From positions 1 to 64,000 of the forward strand of contig NZ_RYFG02000005.1 of assembly GCF_003994235.2 (NCBI RefSeq): a stretch of 64,000 bases of DNA, read 5' to 3'. Below, piece by piece: positions 56,357 through 64,000 of this stretch (positions are counted from its first letter, which is position 1; each line of letters begins with the position of its first letter). The notes under the pieces are model-generated. The model ran no database searches and was not told where the DNA came from. It was given only the letters and a program-made list of their open reading frames with translations. The translations under genes were made by a program, and so were the position numbers. The DNA is from Candidatus Methylobacter oryzae. GTDB lineage: Bacteria > Pseudomonadota > Gammaproteobacteria > Methylococcales > Methylomonadaceae.

Positions 56357-58990
56357 ATGCTCGCGGCTAACCCATTCAACAAGATAATAAAGTCACCTGT
56401 AGATGTGATTTTTCTATCTATTATTTTTCAGCCAATTATTGTTAAAGAATGGTTAGCGTTCAAAAAGCTGTTTTTTAATGATAGAAATCAGTTTATTGGA
56501 ACATGGATAGGATTGGCCGTTTTTATTTCAGTGTTGCTTTTTTGCCATCAGTCGCAAAGGGTAAAAGCTTTTCATTCCCTGAAAAAATTATTTCCCCATA
56601 TTAATTGGGCAACGCCAACATTCGCGGATGCCGTTCGCTTTATTATTCAAACATTGTGGCTGGCAACCATTCAGACAAAAACGGCCTGTGATGTTTTTTT
56701 ATTCAACTTAAACCGTATTTTTCGTTTTTTAAATATTATTAAGGATGCAGTTCTCTTACCATTTGCAGGGCTTAGCAAGGCGGCCAAGTGGCTGCTCGGA
56801 GAAATTGATCGGTTAATTGAGAATTATGATGTGAAATTCGAGCCTTATATTTACGTGCTCTTCGTTTTTCTTTTTGCGTGTATTGCTATTACGATACCGT
56901 TTGATGTTTCTGCTCAAATTGCCTTTATTTTTTCTTTATGGTTTGTTGCGATAGCGGCCCATTCTATTTTTGGTTATTTACCTAAATTGATGCTGGTTAG
57001 CCTGTCAATAATTGTTTCTTCTCGTTACTTGTGGTGGCGATATACTTCTACATTAAATATCGATAGCAGCGTTGATATTTTCTTTGGCGTTATTTTAATC
57101 TGTGCCGAAACTTATACTTGGTTTGTATTATTGGCCGGCTTTTTTCAAATTGTATGGCCGTTGCAGCGGAAACCAGTATCGCTACCTGGTGATTTATATT
57201 TTTGGCCTAGTGTGGATGTTTTTATCCCAACGTATCGCGAAGATATCAATATCGTTAGAACAACGGTTTTGGCTGCGTTAAGTATTGATTGGCCGGAAGA
57301 TAAGCTTAACGTTTTTATTCTCGATGACGGTAAACGCTCTCCGATTCAAGAGCTTGCAGAGCAAATAGGCGTAGGCTATCTTGCGCGGGATAATAATCTT
57401 CATGGAAAAGCCGGTAATATTAACCAAGCTTTAACGTTAACCAAAAGCGAGTATGTGGCAGTTTTTGATTGCGGACATATTCCAGCACGATCTTTTTTAC
57501 AATTGACGATGGGATGGTTTTTAAGGGATAAAAATCTCGCCATTATTCAGACGCCACATCATCACTGCTATTTTCCTGATCGAGTTGAACGCAATCTTGG
57601 CCGTATTAAGGCTGAAAGCAGTTTGTTTTATGGGGCGGTTCAGGATGATAACGATATCTGGGATGCGTCTTTTTTTAGTGGTTCAGGTATTATTTTAAAA
57701 CGCGCGCCATTGCTTGAAGTGGGTGGAATTGCTCCTGAAACGTTTACGGAAGATGCTCACACAGCATTGCATCTATATAGCAAAGGTTATACTTCTGCTT
57801 ATATCAATGTGATGCAAGCGGTCGAATTAGTTCCCAATGCTTTATCAACGCGTATTGCGCAGCAAGCCCGCTGGGCACGTGGTTTGGCCCAAGTTTTCCG
57901 TATTGATAACCCCTTGTTGCGAGCAGGACCGAATATGGCGCAGCGTTTATGCTATGCCAATGCGATGTTAGGTTTTCTCAAGGGTATTCCAAGCTTGGTT
58001 TTTCTATTAGCACCGTTAGTTTGTTTATATTTCCATATTTACTTGATCCATGCCCCCGCTGTTGAAATTGCGTTGTACGCGATCCCTGTCATTGCGCTTT
58101 CAAGTATTTTCAATTCATACAGGCAGGAAAAGCGGCGTTATTCAATTTGGTCCGGCATTTACGATACTATTTTTGGCTGGTATATCGCCTTCTCTGCGGT
58201 GGCCGCGCTAATTCATCCAAAGATAGGGTTCTTGAGCGGAAATATAAAAGAAGATTTAAGCAGTGAGGTTGAAATTTTTGATTTTGCTTTGCCTAAATTC
58301 TGTCGCTATTTAATTGGATTGAACTTGGCAGCTGTTATTCTTGCATTAACTCGGTATTTATTAGGTCCTGCCGACGAACAATCGATGGTGCTGCTTTATC
58401 TGGCATGGGTGATCTGCAATTTAATCATGCTGGGTGTAGCGATTAACATTACACAACAGCCTAAACATAGGCAGTTGCAGAATCGTATTGAAGCCCATGA
58501 CGAGGTTATTATAAAAAAAGCATCCGGGCATTTAATTTGTGCGCTGATGGAGAATTACTCGGATTCAGGGCTTGGACTGCGTATTGAGCCGAGATACGTA
58601 ACGATTGAAAAAAGTGAAAAAGTTTATGTACTCATTTCACGGGACGAAAGAGAGTTTGCATTTCCTGCCCGAATTACCAGTATCAATGAAGACTTTGTTG
58701 ATATTTTATTTGAAAATTTAACGCTACAGCAGCAACTCGACTATATCCAATGTACTTACTCGCACTCAGGTGCGTGGTTATTATGGCAACAGAGTTTATC
58801 CCAGGAAAAATTGTTGTCGAATATAAAGACAATCATCATGACCTGTTTTTATGGATATATTATTCTAGCCAGAAAACTACCGAAATTTATCACTCGGCAT
58901 TTTTTGTTATTAGGCGCATCTTTTGCCTTTATCAAAACATTGCTGCCTAAAAATATTAAAGACAATTCTATTCAACATGAGCACGCTTAA
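56357..58990 (+). CDS. bcsA: Cellulose synthase catalytic subunit BcsA, with altered active site
   Basis: An 877-residue membrane glycosyltransferase (GT2) of the E. coli type, with the long N-terminal part, about eight helices and a C-terminal PilZ domain. DDG (323-325), KAGNIN, TED (464-466) and QxxRW (502-506) are present. The DxD motif, normally DCDH or DADH, reads DCGH with Gly373. FFCGS reads FFSGS (Ser441). In the PilZ domain the RxxxR motif reads with Gln706 in place of the first Arg (an Arg sits one residue earlier, 705), while NxSxxG (733-738) is kept. The second Asp of DxD binds the metal-UDP, so activity is doubtful. The frame is intact and neighbours overlap, so it is under selection as a protein. 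Confidence 0.9.
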   Translation: MLAANPFNKIIKSPVDVIFLSIIFQPIIVKEWLAFKKLFFNDRNQFIGTWIGLAVFISVLLFCHQSQRVKAFHSLKKLFPHINWATPTFADAVRFIIQTLWLATIQTKTACDVFLFNLNRIFRFLNIIKDAVLLPFAGLSKAAKWLLGEIDRLIENYDVKFEPYIYVLFVFLFACIAITIPFDVSAQIAFIFSLWFVAIAAHSIFGYLPKLMLVSLSIIVSSRYLWWRYTSTLNIDSSVDIFFGVILICAETYTWFVLLAGFFQIVWPLQRKPVSLPGDLYFWPSVDVFIPTYREDINIVRTTVLAALSIDWPEDKLNVFILDDGKRSPIQELAEQIGVGYLARDNNLHGKAGNINQALTLTKSEYVAVFDCGHIPARSFLQLTMGWFLRDKNLAIIQTPHHHCYFPDRVERNLGRIKAESSLFYGAVQDDNDIWDASFFSGSGIILKRAPLLEVGGIAPETFTEDAHTALHLYSKGYTSAYINVMQAVELVPNALSTRIAQQARWARGLAQVFRIDNPLLRAGPNMAQRLCYANAMLGFLKGIPSLVFLLAPLVCLYFHIYLIHAPAVEIALYAIPVIALSSIFNSYRQEKRRYSIWSGIYDTIFGWYIAFSAVAALIHPKIGFLSGNIKEDLSSEVEIFDFALPKFCRYLIGLNLAAVILALTRYLLGPADEQSMVLLYLAWVICNLIMLGVAINITQQPKHRQLQNRIEAHDEVIIKKASGHLICALMENYSDSGLGLRIEPRYVTIEKSEKVYVLISRDEREFAFPARITSINEDFVDILFENLTLQQQLDYIQCTYSHSGAWLLWQQSLSQEKLLSNIKTIIMTCFYGYIILARKLPKFITRHFLLLGASFAFIKTLLPKNIKDNSIQHEHA

Positions 58991-61289
58991 AATAAAAAAC
59001 GCTTTTGTAGCGAGTAGCAGATACTTCGCTAAAGTTTCTTTTTCGGTCTTGTTTTTCTCTGTGCTGCTTTTATTCGCGGAACAAAGTCTTGGTGCTCAAA
59101 GAGATTTTTTTGAAAAGAATGTTAATTACAAGATCGATAACCCGCCGATCAAAAACGACGCTTTGACTTTTGAGCAGTTGGGATTGGGATCGTCAATTAA
59201 ATTACAGGGCAATTTAGCACATTCTCGGCTGGGGTTTGGTTCTCGGCTCGATGAGTTGGTTACGGAAGCTAAAATTGACGTGATTTATACGTACTCGCCA
59301 TCGCTTGCGAATGAAATTTCCCAAGTGCGTGTGCTTTTAAATAATCAGATTGCAGGCTATCTTCCTGTTGAACAAAATAAGGCCGGAGCTCCTGTCAAAC
59401 ATACGCTTATTTTCGATCCTCGATTTTTATCTAAATATAATGAAATTGAGTTTGAGTTAATTGCTTTCCGTGAAATGCGCTGTGCAACTAAAGCACAAGC
59501 GAGTATGTGGTTGGATATTAGCAATCAGAGCCAGCTCACGTTGAGAACGCAGCCTTTACCGTTGAAAAACGACTTCTCTTTTTTTCCTAAACCGTTTTTA
59601 GATGTAAACGACTTTTTACCGGTAGAAGTGCCGTTTGTTTTTCCTGAAAATGCTCAAGCGGAAACATTGGAAGCAGCGGGTATTGCGGCGTCGTATTTTG
59701 GCAGCTTGGCTAAGTGGCGAGGTATCTCTTTTCCTGTTCATGTTAACTTACTACCGCAAAAGCATGGCGTTGTGTTTGCCACAAATGATAAACGCCCTGA
59801 TTTTTTGAAAGATTTACCGCGTGTTAATGCGCCGACTATTCAACTTGTGACGCACCCTCATAATGCATTCGTTAAGTTATTATTGGTTTTGGGACGGGAT
59901 AAACAGGATCTGCGTAAAGCAATGGAAGCATTAGCGAATGGTTCGAATGTACTGGCCGGGCCATTCGCAGAAGTTACTCATGTCGAAGATGTTTTGCCTA
60001 GGCAACCCTATGACGCGCCGAATTGGCTTCCAACCAATCGGGTAATCAGATTAGGTGAGCTGATAGATTCACCGACACAATTACAAGCTCAAGGACGGAC
60101 GCCACGGCAAATAGTGGTGAATTTTAATATTTCGCCTGACTTGTTTGTTTGGCGCAGCCGGGGTATTCCGTTAAATATTAAATATCGTTATTCCCCCCCC
60201 AATAAGGAAGATGATTCTCACCTATCCATATTGGTGAATGATCTTTTCGTAAAAGGTTTTCCGTTAACTGGAAATGGAGTTTACGAAGGCTCCAATAATG
60301 ACAAACTAAAAATTCCGCTCGTCGACGATTTGGTTCATGGTGTGACGGATGAAGTGCTGGTTCCGGGATTTAGATTGAGCGGTAAAAATAAAATCCAGTT
60401 TGAATATGCGTTTACCAAGCCGGATAGCGGTGATTGTAGGGATTTAACAGCTAATTATATGTATGGTGAAATCGACGCCGATTCAACTATGGATTTAACC
60501 GGTTTTCCCCACTACATGGCAATGCCGGATTTAAAAGCGTTTGCCAACGTCGGCTTTCCTTTTACCCGATTGGCCGATTTAGCCGATACTGCAATTGTTA
60601 TGGAGAAAGAGGCTTCCATTAATGCAGTAGAAGCTTACTTGGATTTATTAGGTTCGTTTGGCGCTTCAACAGGTTTAGCCGCAACAAAGTTTTCTGTCTA
60701 TGATTCCGCTCCTTTTACTGGAATCGAGAATAAAGATATCCTCGTGATTGGCTTAATGGCTGCCAATGCAATGCAGGAAAGCGATCAGCATAAATTGCTC
60801 AATGCAATGGTCTCCAACATTAAGAAAACGATCAATACGCCTATTCGCCAGACAGAATATGTTACGTTGTTTCAGCCTGCCCAAATAAAACTGGGTAGGG
60901 AAGTTTTTAAACAAGTTGAGTTTAAAAATGAAGGCGAAATTGGTGCGCTGGTTGGATTTGAGTCGCCTTGGCAGAAAAATAAAAGTGTTGTTGCAGTAGT
61001 GGCTTCTAAGCCCGCTGTTTTTAAAAAGATTACCTCGGCACTATTGAAAAGATCAGATGATATATCAGGTACTGTGTCGTTATTTAGGGGTGATGAGATC
61101 GTTAGTTTTCAAGTGGGTGAAACTTATTACGTCGGGTCTTTGCCGATTATTAAACTAATTTTGTTTGAATTATCGGATAAACCCACGCTGCTAAGCATAT
61201 TAATCGTTTCAATATGTGCATTATTGCTTGTGGTATTGTGGAAAATGATCAGGTATGCCGTTTACCTGCGATTACATCGCCATAAATAA
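58977..61289 (+). CDS. bcsB: Cellulose synthase accessory subunit BcsB, copy 2
   Basis: A 770-residue periplasmic protein whose ATG overlaps the bcsA stop by 14 bp. It has a signal segment (VLFFSVLLLFAEQSLGA), a body with BcsB motifs (TYSPSLANEISQVRVLLNNQ, VLGRDKQDLRKAMEAL, GFPFTRLADL), and a C-terminal helix (LLSILIVSICALLLVVLWK) that docks on BcsA. An upstream in-frame start at 58923 would bury the signal in the bcsA region and is rejected. It is distinct in sequence from copy 1. Confidence 0.9.
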   Translation: MSTLKIKNAFVASSRYFAKVSFSVLFFSVLLLFAEQSLGAQRDFFEKNVNYKIDNPPIKNDALTFEQLGLGSSIKLQGNLAHSRLGFGSRLDELVTEAKIDVIYTYSPSLANEISQVRVLLNNQIAGYLPVEQNKAGAPVKHTLIFDPRFLSKYNEIEFELIAFREMRCATKAQASMWLDISNQSQLTLRTQPLPLKNDFSFFPKPFLDVNDFLPVEVPFVFPENAQAETLEAAGIAASYFGSLAKWRGISFPVHVNLLPQKHGVVFATNDKRPDFLKDLPRVNAPTIQLVTHPHNAFVKLLLVLGRDKQDLRKAMEALANGSNVLAGPFAEVTHVEDVLPRQPYDAPNWLPTNRVIRLGELIDSPTQLQAQGRTPRQIVVNFNISPDLFVWRSRGIPLNIKYRYSPPNKEDDSHLSILVNDLFVKGFPLTGNGVYEGSNNDKLKIPLVDDLVHGVTDEVLVPGFRLSGKNKIQFEYAFTKPDSGDCRDLTANYMYGEIDADSTMDLTGFPHYMAMPDLKAFANVGFPFTRLADLADTAIVMEKEASINAVEAYLDLLGSFGASTGLAATKFSVYDSAPFTGIENKDILVIGLMAANAMQESDQHKLLNAMVSNIKKTINTPIRQTEYVTLFQPAQIKLGREVFKQVEFKNEGEIGALVGFESPWQKNKSVVAVVASKPAVFKKITSALLKRSDDISGTVSLFRGDEIVSFQVGETYYVGSLPIIKLILFELSDKPTLLSILIVSICALLLVVLWKMIRYAVYLRLHRHK

Positions 61290-61317
61290 TTAGGCCAACC
61301 TTGTTTATTAAGCTGTT

Positions 61318-62415
61318 ATGAAAATTTTATTAATAATTGTATTAACGTTTATTTCAATTTCTGCTCAAGCCAGTGAGTCGTGGAAAGATTGGGAACAATT
61401 TAAAGCTATATATATTTCACCTGAAGGGCGGGTAGTTGATGGTAGTAGCCCTCAATTGGCTACAACTTCCGAAGGTCAATCTTATGCGCTTTTATTTGCG
61501 TTAATTGCTAATGACAAAGAAACATTCGATTTGCTATTAAATTGGACTGAAAATAATTTAGCAAATAATGACTTAAGCGCAAATTTACCGGCGTGGTTGT
61601 GGGGCTTGGATAAAGAAAGCCAGCAGTACGGTATTTTAGACAGTAATTCGGCTTCTGATTCTGATTTATGGATTGCTTATGCGCTCGTCGAAGCAGGTCG
61701 CTTATGGGGCGAGTATCGCTATCAGTCGTTAGGCTATTTTATGGCGATGCGGATTTTGAGCGAAGAGGCGGTGCAAGTGCCTAATTATGGCTGGATGATT
61801 TTACCCGGACGAAAAGGGTTTCAATTATCAGAGCATGCGTGGCGATTGAATCCGAGCTACTTGCCGATACAGGTTCTTAGACGATTTGCCGGTATGTATC
61901 CTCACTCGCCGTGGCAAGAGCTTGCTCAGAACAGCGTAAAGTTTTTAAAACAATCAGCGCCACAAGGATTTAGTCCTGAATGGGCGAGTCTCGATGACAA
62001 TAACCAGGTCAGTTCCGACGAGAAGGGCGGAATAGGGGGTTATAATGCTATTCGCGTATATCTCTGGCTAGGTATGTTAAGTAACGATGATCAGGATAAG
62101 CCTGCGTTAATGGAGCATTTTGAACCGATGTTAAGGACTATTACAACGGATGGTTATATCGCAGAGCGGTACGATGCCAAGACGAAAATGCAAACGGGTT
62201 ATAAACCGTTGGGTTTTCGTGCGGCCGTATTGCCTTTTTTAGTCAGTGGGAGTAACTCCACTAGAGTAAATGAGTTTGTAAAAGAACTGGAAACTCGTGA
62301 GATATCGAGTAAACCTGATCATTATTATGATAGTGTTTTGATCTTATTCGGCAAAGGATGGCTAGAGCAAAAATATAGATTCAACAAGGATGGAATGCTG
62401 GATATTCAGAGATAA
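61318..62415 (+). CDS. bcsZ: Endoglucanase BcsZ (GH8), copy 2, altered base residue
   Basis: A 365-residue secreted GH8 protein with signal peptide (LIIVLTFISISAQA). The acid is Glu52 (TSEGQSYALLF) and the signature reads SASDSDLWIAYAL (Asp114, Asp116). E. coli BcsZ uses Glu55 and Asp243; here position 243 is Asn (GGYNAIRVYLW). A base Asp changed to Asn usually means loss of hydrolysis by this mechanism. It ends the long bcs run. GH8b enzymes do carry Asn here with a base elsewhere, so an alternative base is possible. Confidence 0.87.
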   Translation: MKILLIIVLTFISISAQASESWKDWEQFKAIYISPEGRVVDGSSPQLATTSEGQSYALLFALIANDKETFDLLLNWTENNLANNDLSANLPAWLWGLDKESQQYGILDSNSASDSDLWIAYALVEAGRLWGEYRYQSLGYFMAMRILSEEAVQVPNYGWMILPGRKGFQLSEHAWRLNPSYLPIQVLRRFAGMYPHSPWQELAQNSVKFLKQSAPQGFSPEWASLDDNNQVSSDEKGGIGGYNAIRVYLWLGMLSNDDQDKPALMEHFEPMLRTITTDGYIAERYDAKTKMQTGYKPLGFRAAVLPFLVSGSNSTRVNEFVKELETREISSKPDHYYDSVLILFGKGWLEQKYRFNKDGMLDIQR

Positions 62416-62728
62416 ACGGATACTTATTGATGGCTTTCTTACCCGGTACAGGCAATGTGCGATTTAGCTGTTTGTATAAGATTGCCATATAACTAATCAC
62501 AATCGAGCGATTAGTAAAATACTTCAATAAATTTTAAAGAGTACGGAATAAGCTGCGTAAATGCCTTGATTCTTATATCTTCCAGTTTGACAAGAATTCT
62601 GCAATAATTCATGGCCTACAGTTACGGCTTGGCTGCAAGAATTGTAAGAGAGACCGGTTTGCAGGAGGCAGGGCAGGAATCTTGATATTGTAATTTTTAT
62701 AACGATACATGAACTCGCAAATTTAAAA
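62416..62728. other. Gap between the bcs run and the cyclase gene
   Basis: No gene or clear terminator is seen in 313 bp. The sequence is AT-rich and likely holds the promoter of the cyclase and bcsA copy 2. Confidence 0.4.
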
Positions 62729-63562
62729 ATGAAAGATCACAATCAATCACTTCAGCAGACATCAGAGGAACTCGACGCTGAAAGCCTTATGGCCGAAAGG
62801 CAGCGTTTAGAGGCATTATTTCACGAAAAATTCACAAAAGTCATCACCGTGATGTTTACGGATCTGAAAGGGTCGACTGCGATCACGGAAGCCGAGGGGA
62901 ATCTGGCTGTTCGTGAGTTGATGAAGAAGCACAACGACATGCTTTTTCCTATTTTGAAAAAACACAATGGCGTTTTAGTTAAGACCATGGGCGACGGCAC
63001 TATGTCTTATTTTACTAAAGCACAGGATGCTGCACGGGCCGCCAGTGAATTCCAGCGCATACTCAAAGAGTACAACGCCAAACAAAAGCCTAAAATCCCT
63101 ATTATAGTTACTGCCGGTCTTCATACTGGCGAAGGTATTGTAGAAAAAGACGACATATACGGTGACGTGGTAAACGTAGCCGCTCGTTTCGATGCACAAG
63201 CTCAAGGCAGCGAAATCTGTGTTTCAGAGGAAACCTTTAACGCACTGGAAGACAAGGCGGAAATTTATTGCCGATACTTCCGGATGGCAAAACTAAAAGG
63301 TAAAAAGGACGAATTCAAAATCTTCAAAATCATTTGGGATCCGGACGATATCGAAAAAGATAAGGCCGAACTCGCTGCCGGACTATCCACAGGCCAAAAC
63401 CAAGCTCAGGCTAAGTCAGGCCTCTTTGTCTGGGTCGCTATTCTCGCAATTATTGCCATTGGAATCATTGCAGTCACATTGCTAATTAAAGGGAATGAGC
63501 TCTTCACAGGCTTTTCCTCCAGCGAAGAAAGGCGTTCTGCCAGGCACACTATCGCCAATTAG
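62729..63562 (+). CDS. Class III adenylate cyclase with C-terminal membrane helix
   Basis: A 277-residue protein with one class III cyclase domain (about 35-205). Metal Asp45 (MFTDLKGST) and Asp89 (MGDGTMSYF), transition-state Asn149 and Arg153 (VVNVAARFD) are all present. Lys85 and Asp146 fit an ATP rather than GTP enzyme. A helical stretch (10-33) precedes the domain and one membrane helix (about 233-253) follows it, so the enzyme is tail-anchored with its active site in the cytosol. It starts 313 bp after bcsZ and ends 42 bp before the next bcsA, so the two may be co-transcribed. Confidence 0.88.
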   Translation: MKDHNQSLQQTSEELDAESLMAERQRLEALFHEKFTKVITVMFTDLKGSTAITEAEGNLAVRELMKKHNDMLFPILKKHNGVLVKTMGDGTMSYFTKAQDAARAASEFQRILKEYNAKQKPKIPIIVTAGLHTGEGIVEKDDIYGDVVNVAARFDAQAQGSEICVSEETFNALEDKAEIYCRYFRMAKLKGKKDEFKIFKIIWDPDDIEKDKAELAAGLSTGQNQAQAKSGLFVWVAILAIIAIGIIAVTLLIKGNELFTGFSSSEERRSARHTIAN

Positions 63563-63604
63563 AGCTATCCATCGGATTTTCCTACCTAGCAGCGTAAACT
63601 CAAT

Positions 63605-64000
63605 ATGAATTACCGTTTTGACGATAAGATCGGCAGAAGGCTGCTGAATGCTGCGCTTTTCCTTTGCGTTTTGTTGTTTATATACATGGCCAATTTGACC
63701 TTGGATGTATCCGAGCAGTTTATGCTGGGCTGGGGAGGGGTATTTATTTTGGTTGTTGCCAAGCGCCGGAGCTTTTTTCAAAAACCTCTTGGCCGCATAC
63801 TTTTCCTTGTTATTGTTGCCTTTATTTCGTTGCGTTACTTTTTATGGCGTACATTCGACACGCTGATTTATACAGGGCCAATGGATTGTGTCATGATGTC
63901 CTTGGTTTATTTGGCGGAGCTGCAAGTTTCGTTGGTGCATTACATTAATCTATTCGTTAATTTATGGCCCCTTAAGCGCAGGATAGCGCCTTTGCCAAAG
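63605..64000 (+). CDS. bcsA: Second BcsA, N-terminal part, cut by the window edge
   Basis: 132 codons of an open frame run to the edge. After two helices and KRRSFFQKPLGR come SLRYFLWRTFDTLIY and a further helix, then LWPLKRRIAPLPK, the stretch that in BcsA proteins leads into the catalytic domain. It is shorter at the N-terminus than the complete copy, as in Rhodobacter/Gluconacetobacter BcsA. Its active-site motifs lie beyond the window. Confidence 0.85.
   Translation, partial: MNYRFDDKIGRRLLNAALFLCVLLFIYMANLTLDVSEQFMLGWGGVFILVVAKRRSFFQKPLGRILFLVIVAFISLRYFLWRTFDTLIYTGPMDCVMMSLVYLAELQVSLVHYINLFVNLWPLKRRIAPLPK

Overview
The window looks like chromosomal DNA of a gammaproteobacterium of moderate G+C content. 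Free-living methanotroph relatives (Methylococcales) are my best guess, based on the style of the housekeeping genes, the many short palindromic repeats and the cytosolic hydrogenase. No methane-oxidation gene is present, so the order is inference. The first 19 kb is mostly core genome: a type II NADH dehydrogenase, the ABC-F protein YheS, stress and cold-shock genes, a leftward hisB-hisH-hisA-hisF-hisI-hisE-tatA-tatB-tatC operon, a FapA-type protein, a SemiSWEET, a Bcp peroxiredoxin and rdgC. Short repeats lie between many of these genes.

From 19 to 29 kb the DNA is accessory. A 2482-residue secreted RHS protein carries PKD-like domains, an NHL-repeat block and an exchangeable C-terminal tip. 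It is followed by a small SmpA-like gene and then by a graveyard of RHS fragments, an orphan secreted protein, a REPIN, a truncated REP-associated tyrosine transposase and a 283-bp MITE-like element with 22-bp terminal inverted repeats.

From 29.6 to 39.4 kb lies a signalling block. A leftward 1277-residue hybrid kinase/GGDEF/EAL protein faces a tight rightward operon: cytosolic [NiFe]-hydrogenase small subunit, large subunit, maturation protease, and an 862-residue protein with an N-terminal Rieske [2Fe-2S] domain followed by PAS, GGDEF and EAL domains. This looks like a hydrogen sensor coupled to cyclic di-GMP turnover.

From 41.3 kb to the right edge lies a cellulose island. First come bcsB-bcsZ and a SPOR-like/TPR protein without a synthase, then a lipoprotein gene, then a ten-gene run bcsC, TPR gene, bcsE, bcsF, bcsG, bcsR, bcsQ, bcsA, bcsB, bcsZ in the E. 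coli-like style that includes the phosphoethanolamine transferase. A class III adenylate cyclase and the start of a second bcsA follow at the edge. The complete BcsA has lost the second Asp of its DxD motif and one Arg of its PilZ motif, and both BcsZ copies have a changed residue where the family's base Asp is expected. The island may therefore hold one active synthase (probably at the edge) and one that is inactive or repurposed. A working model is that H2 sensing and other PAS inputs set cyclic di-GMP, which BcsE and PilZ domains of the cellulose machinery read. The link is inferred from proximity.
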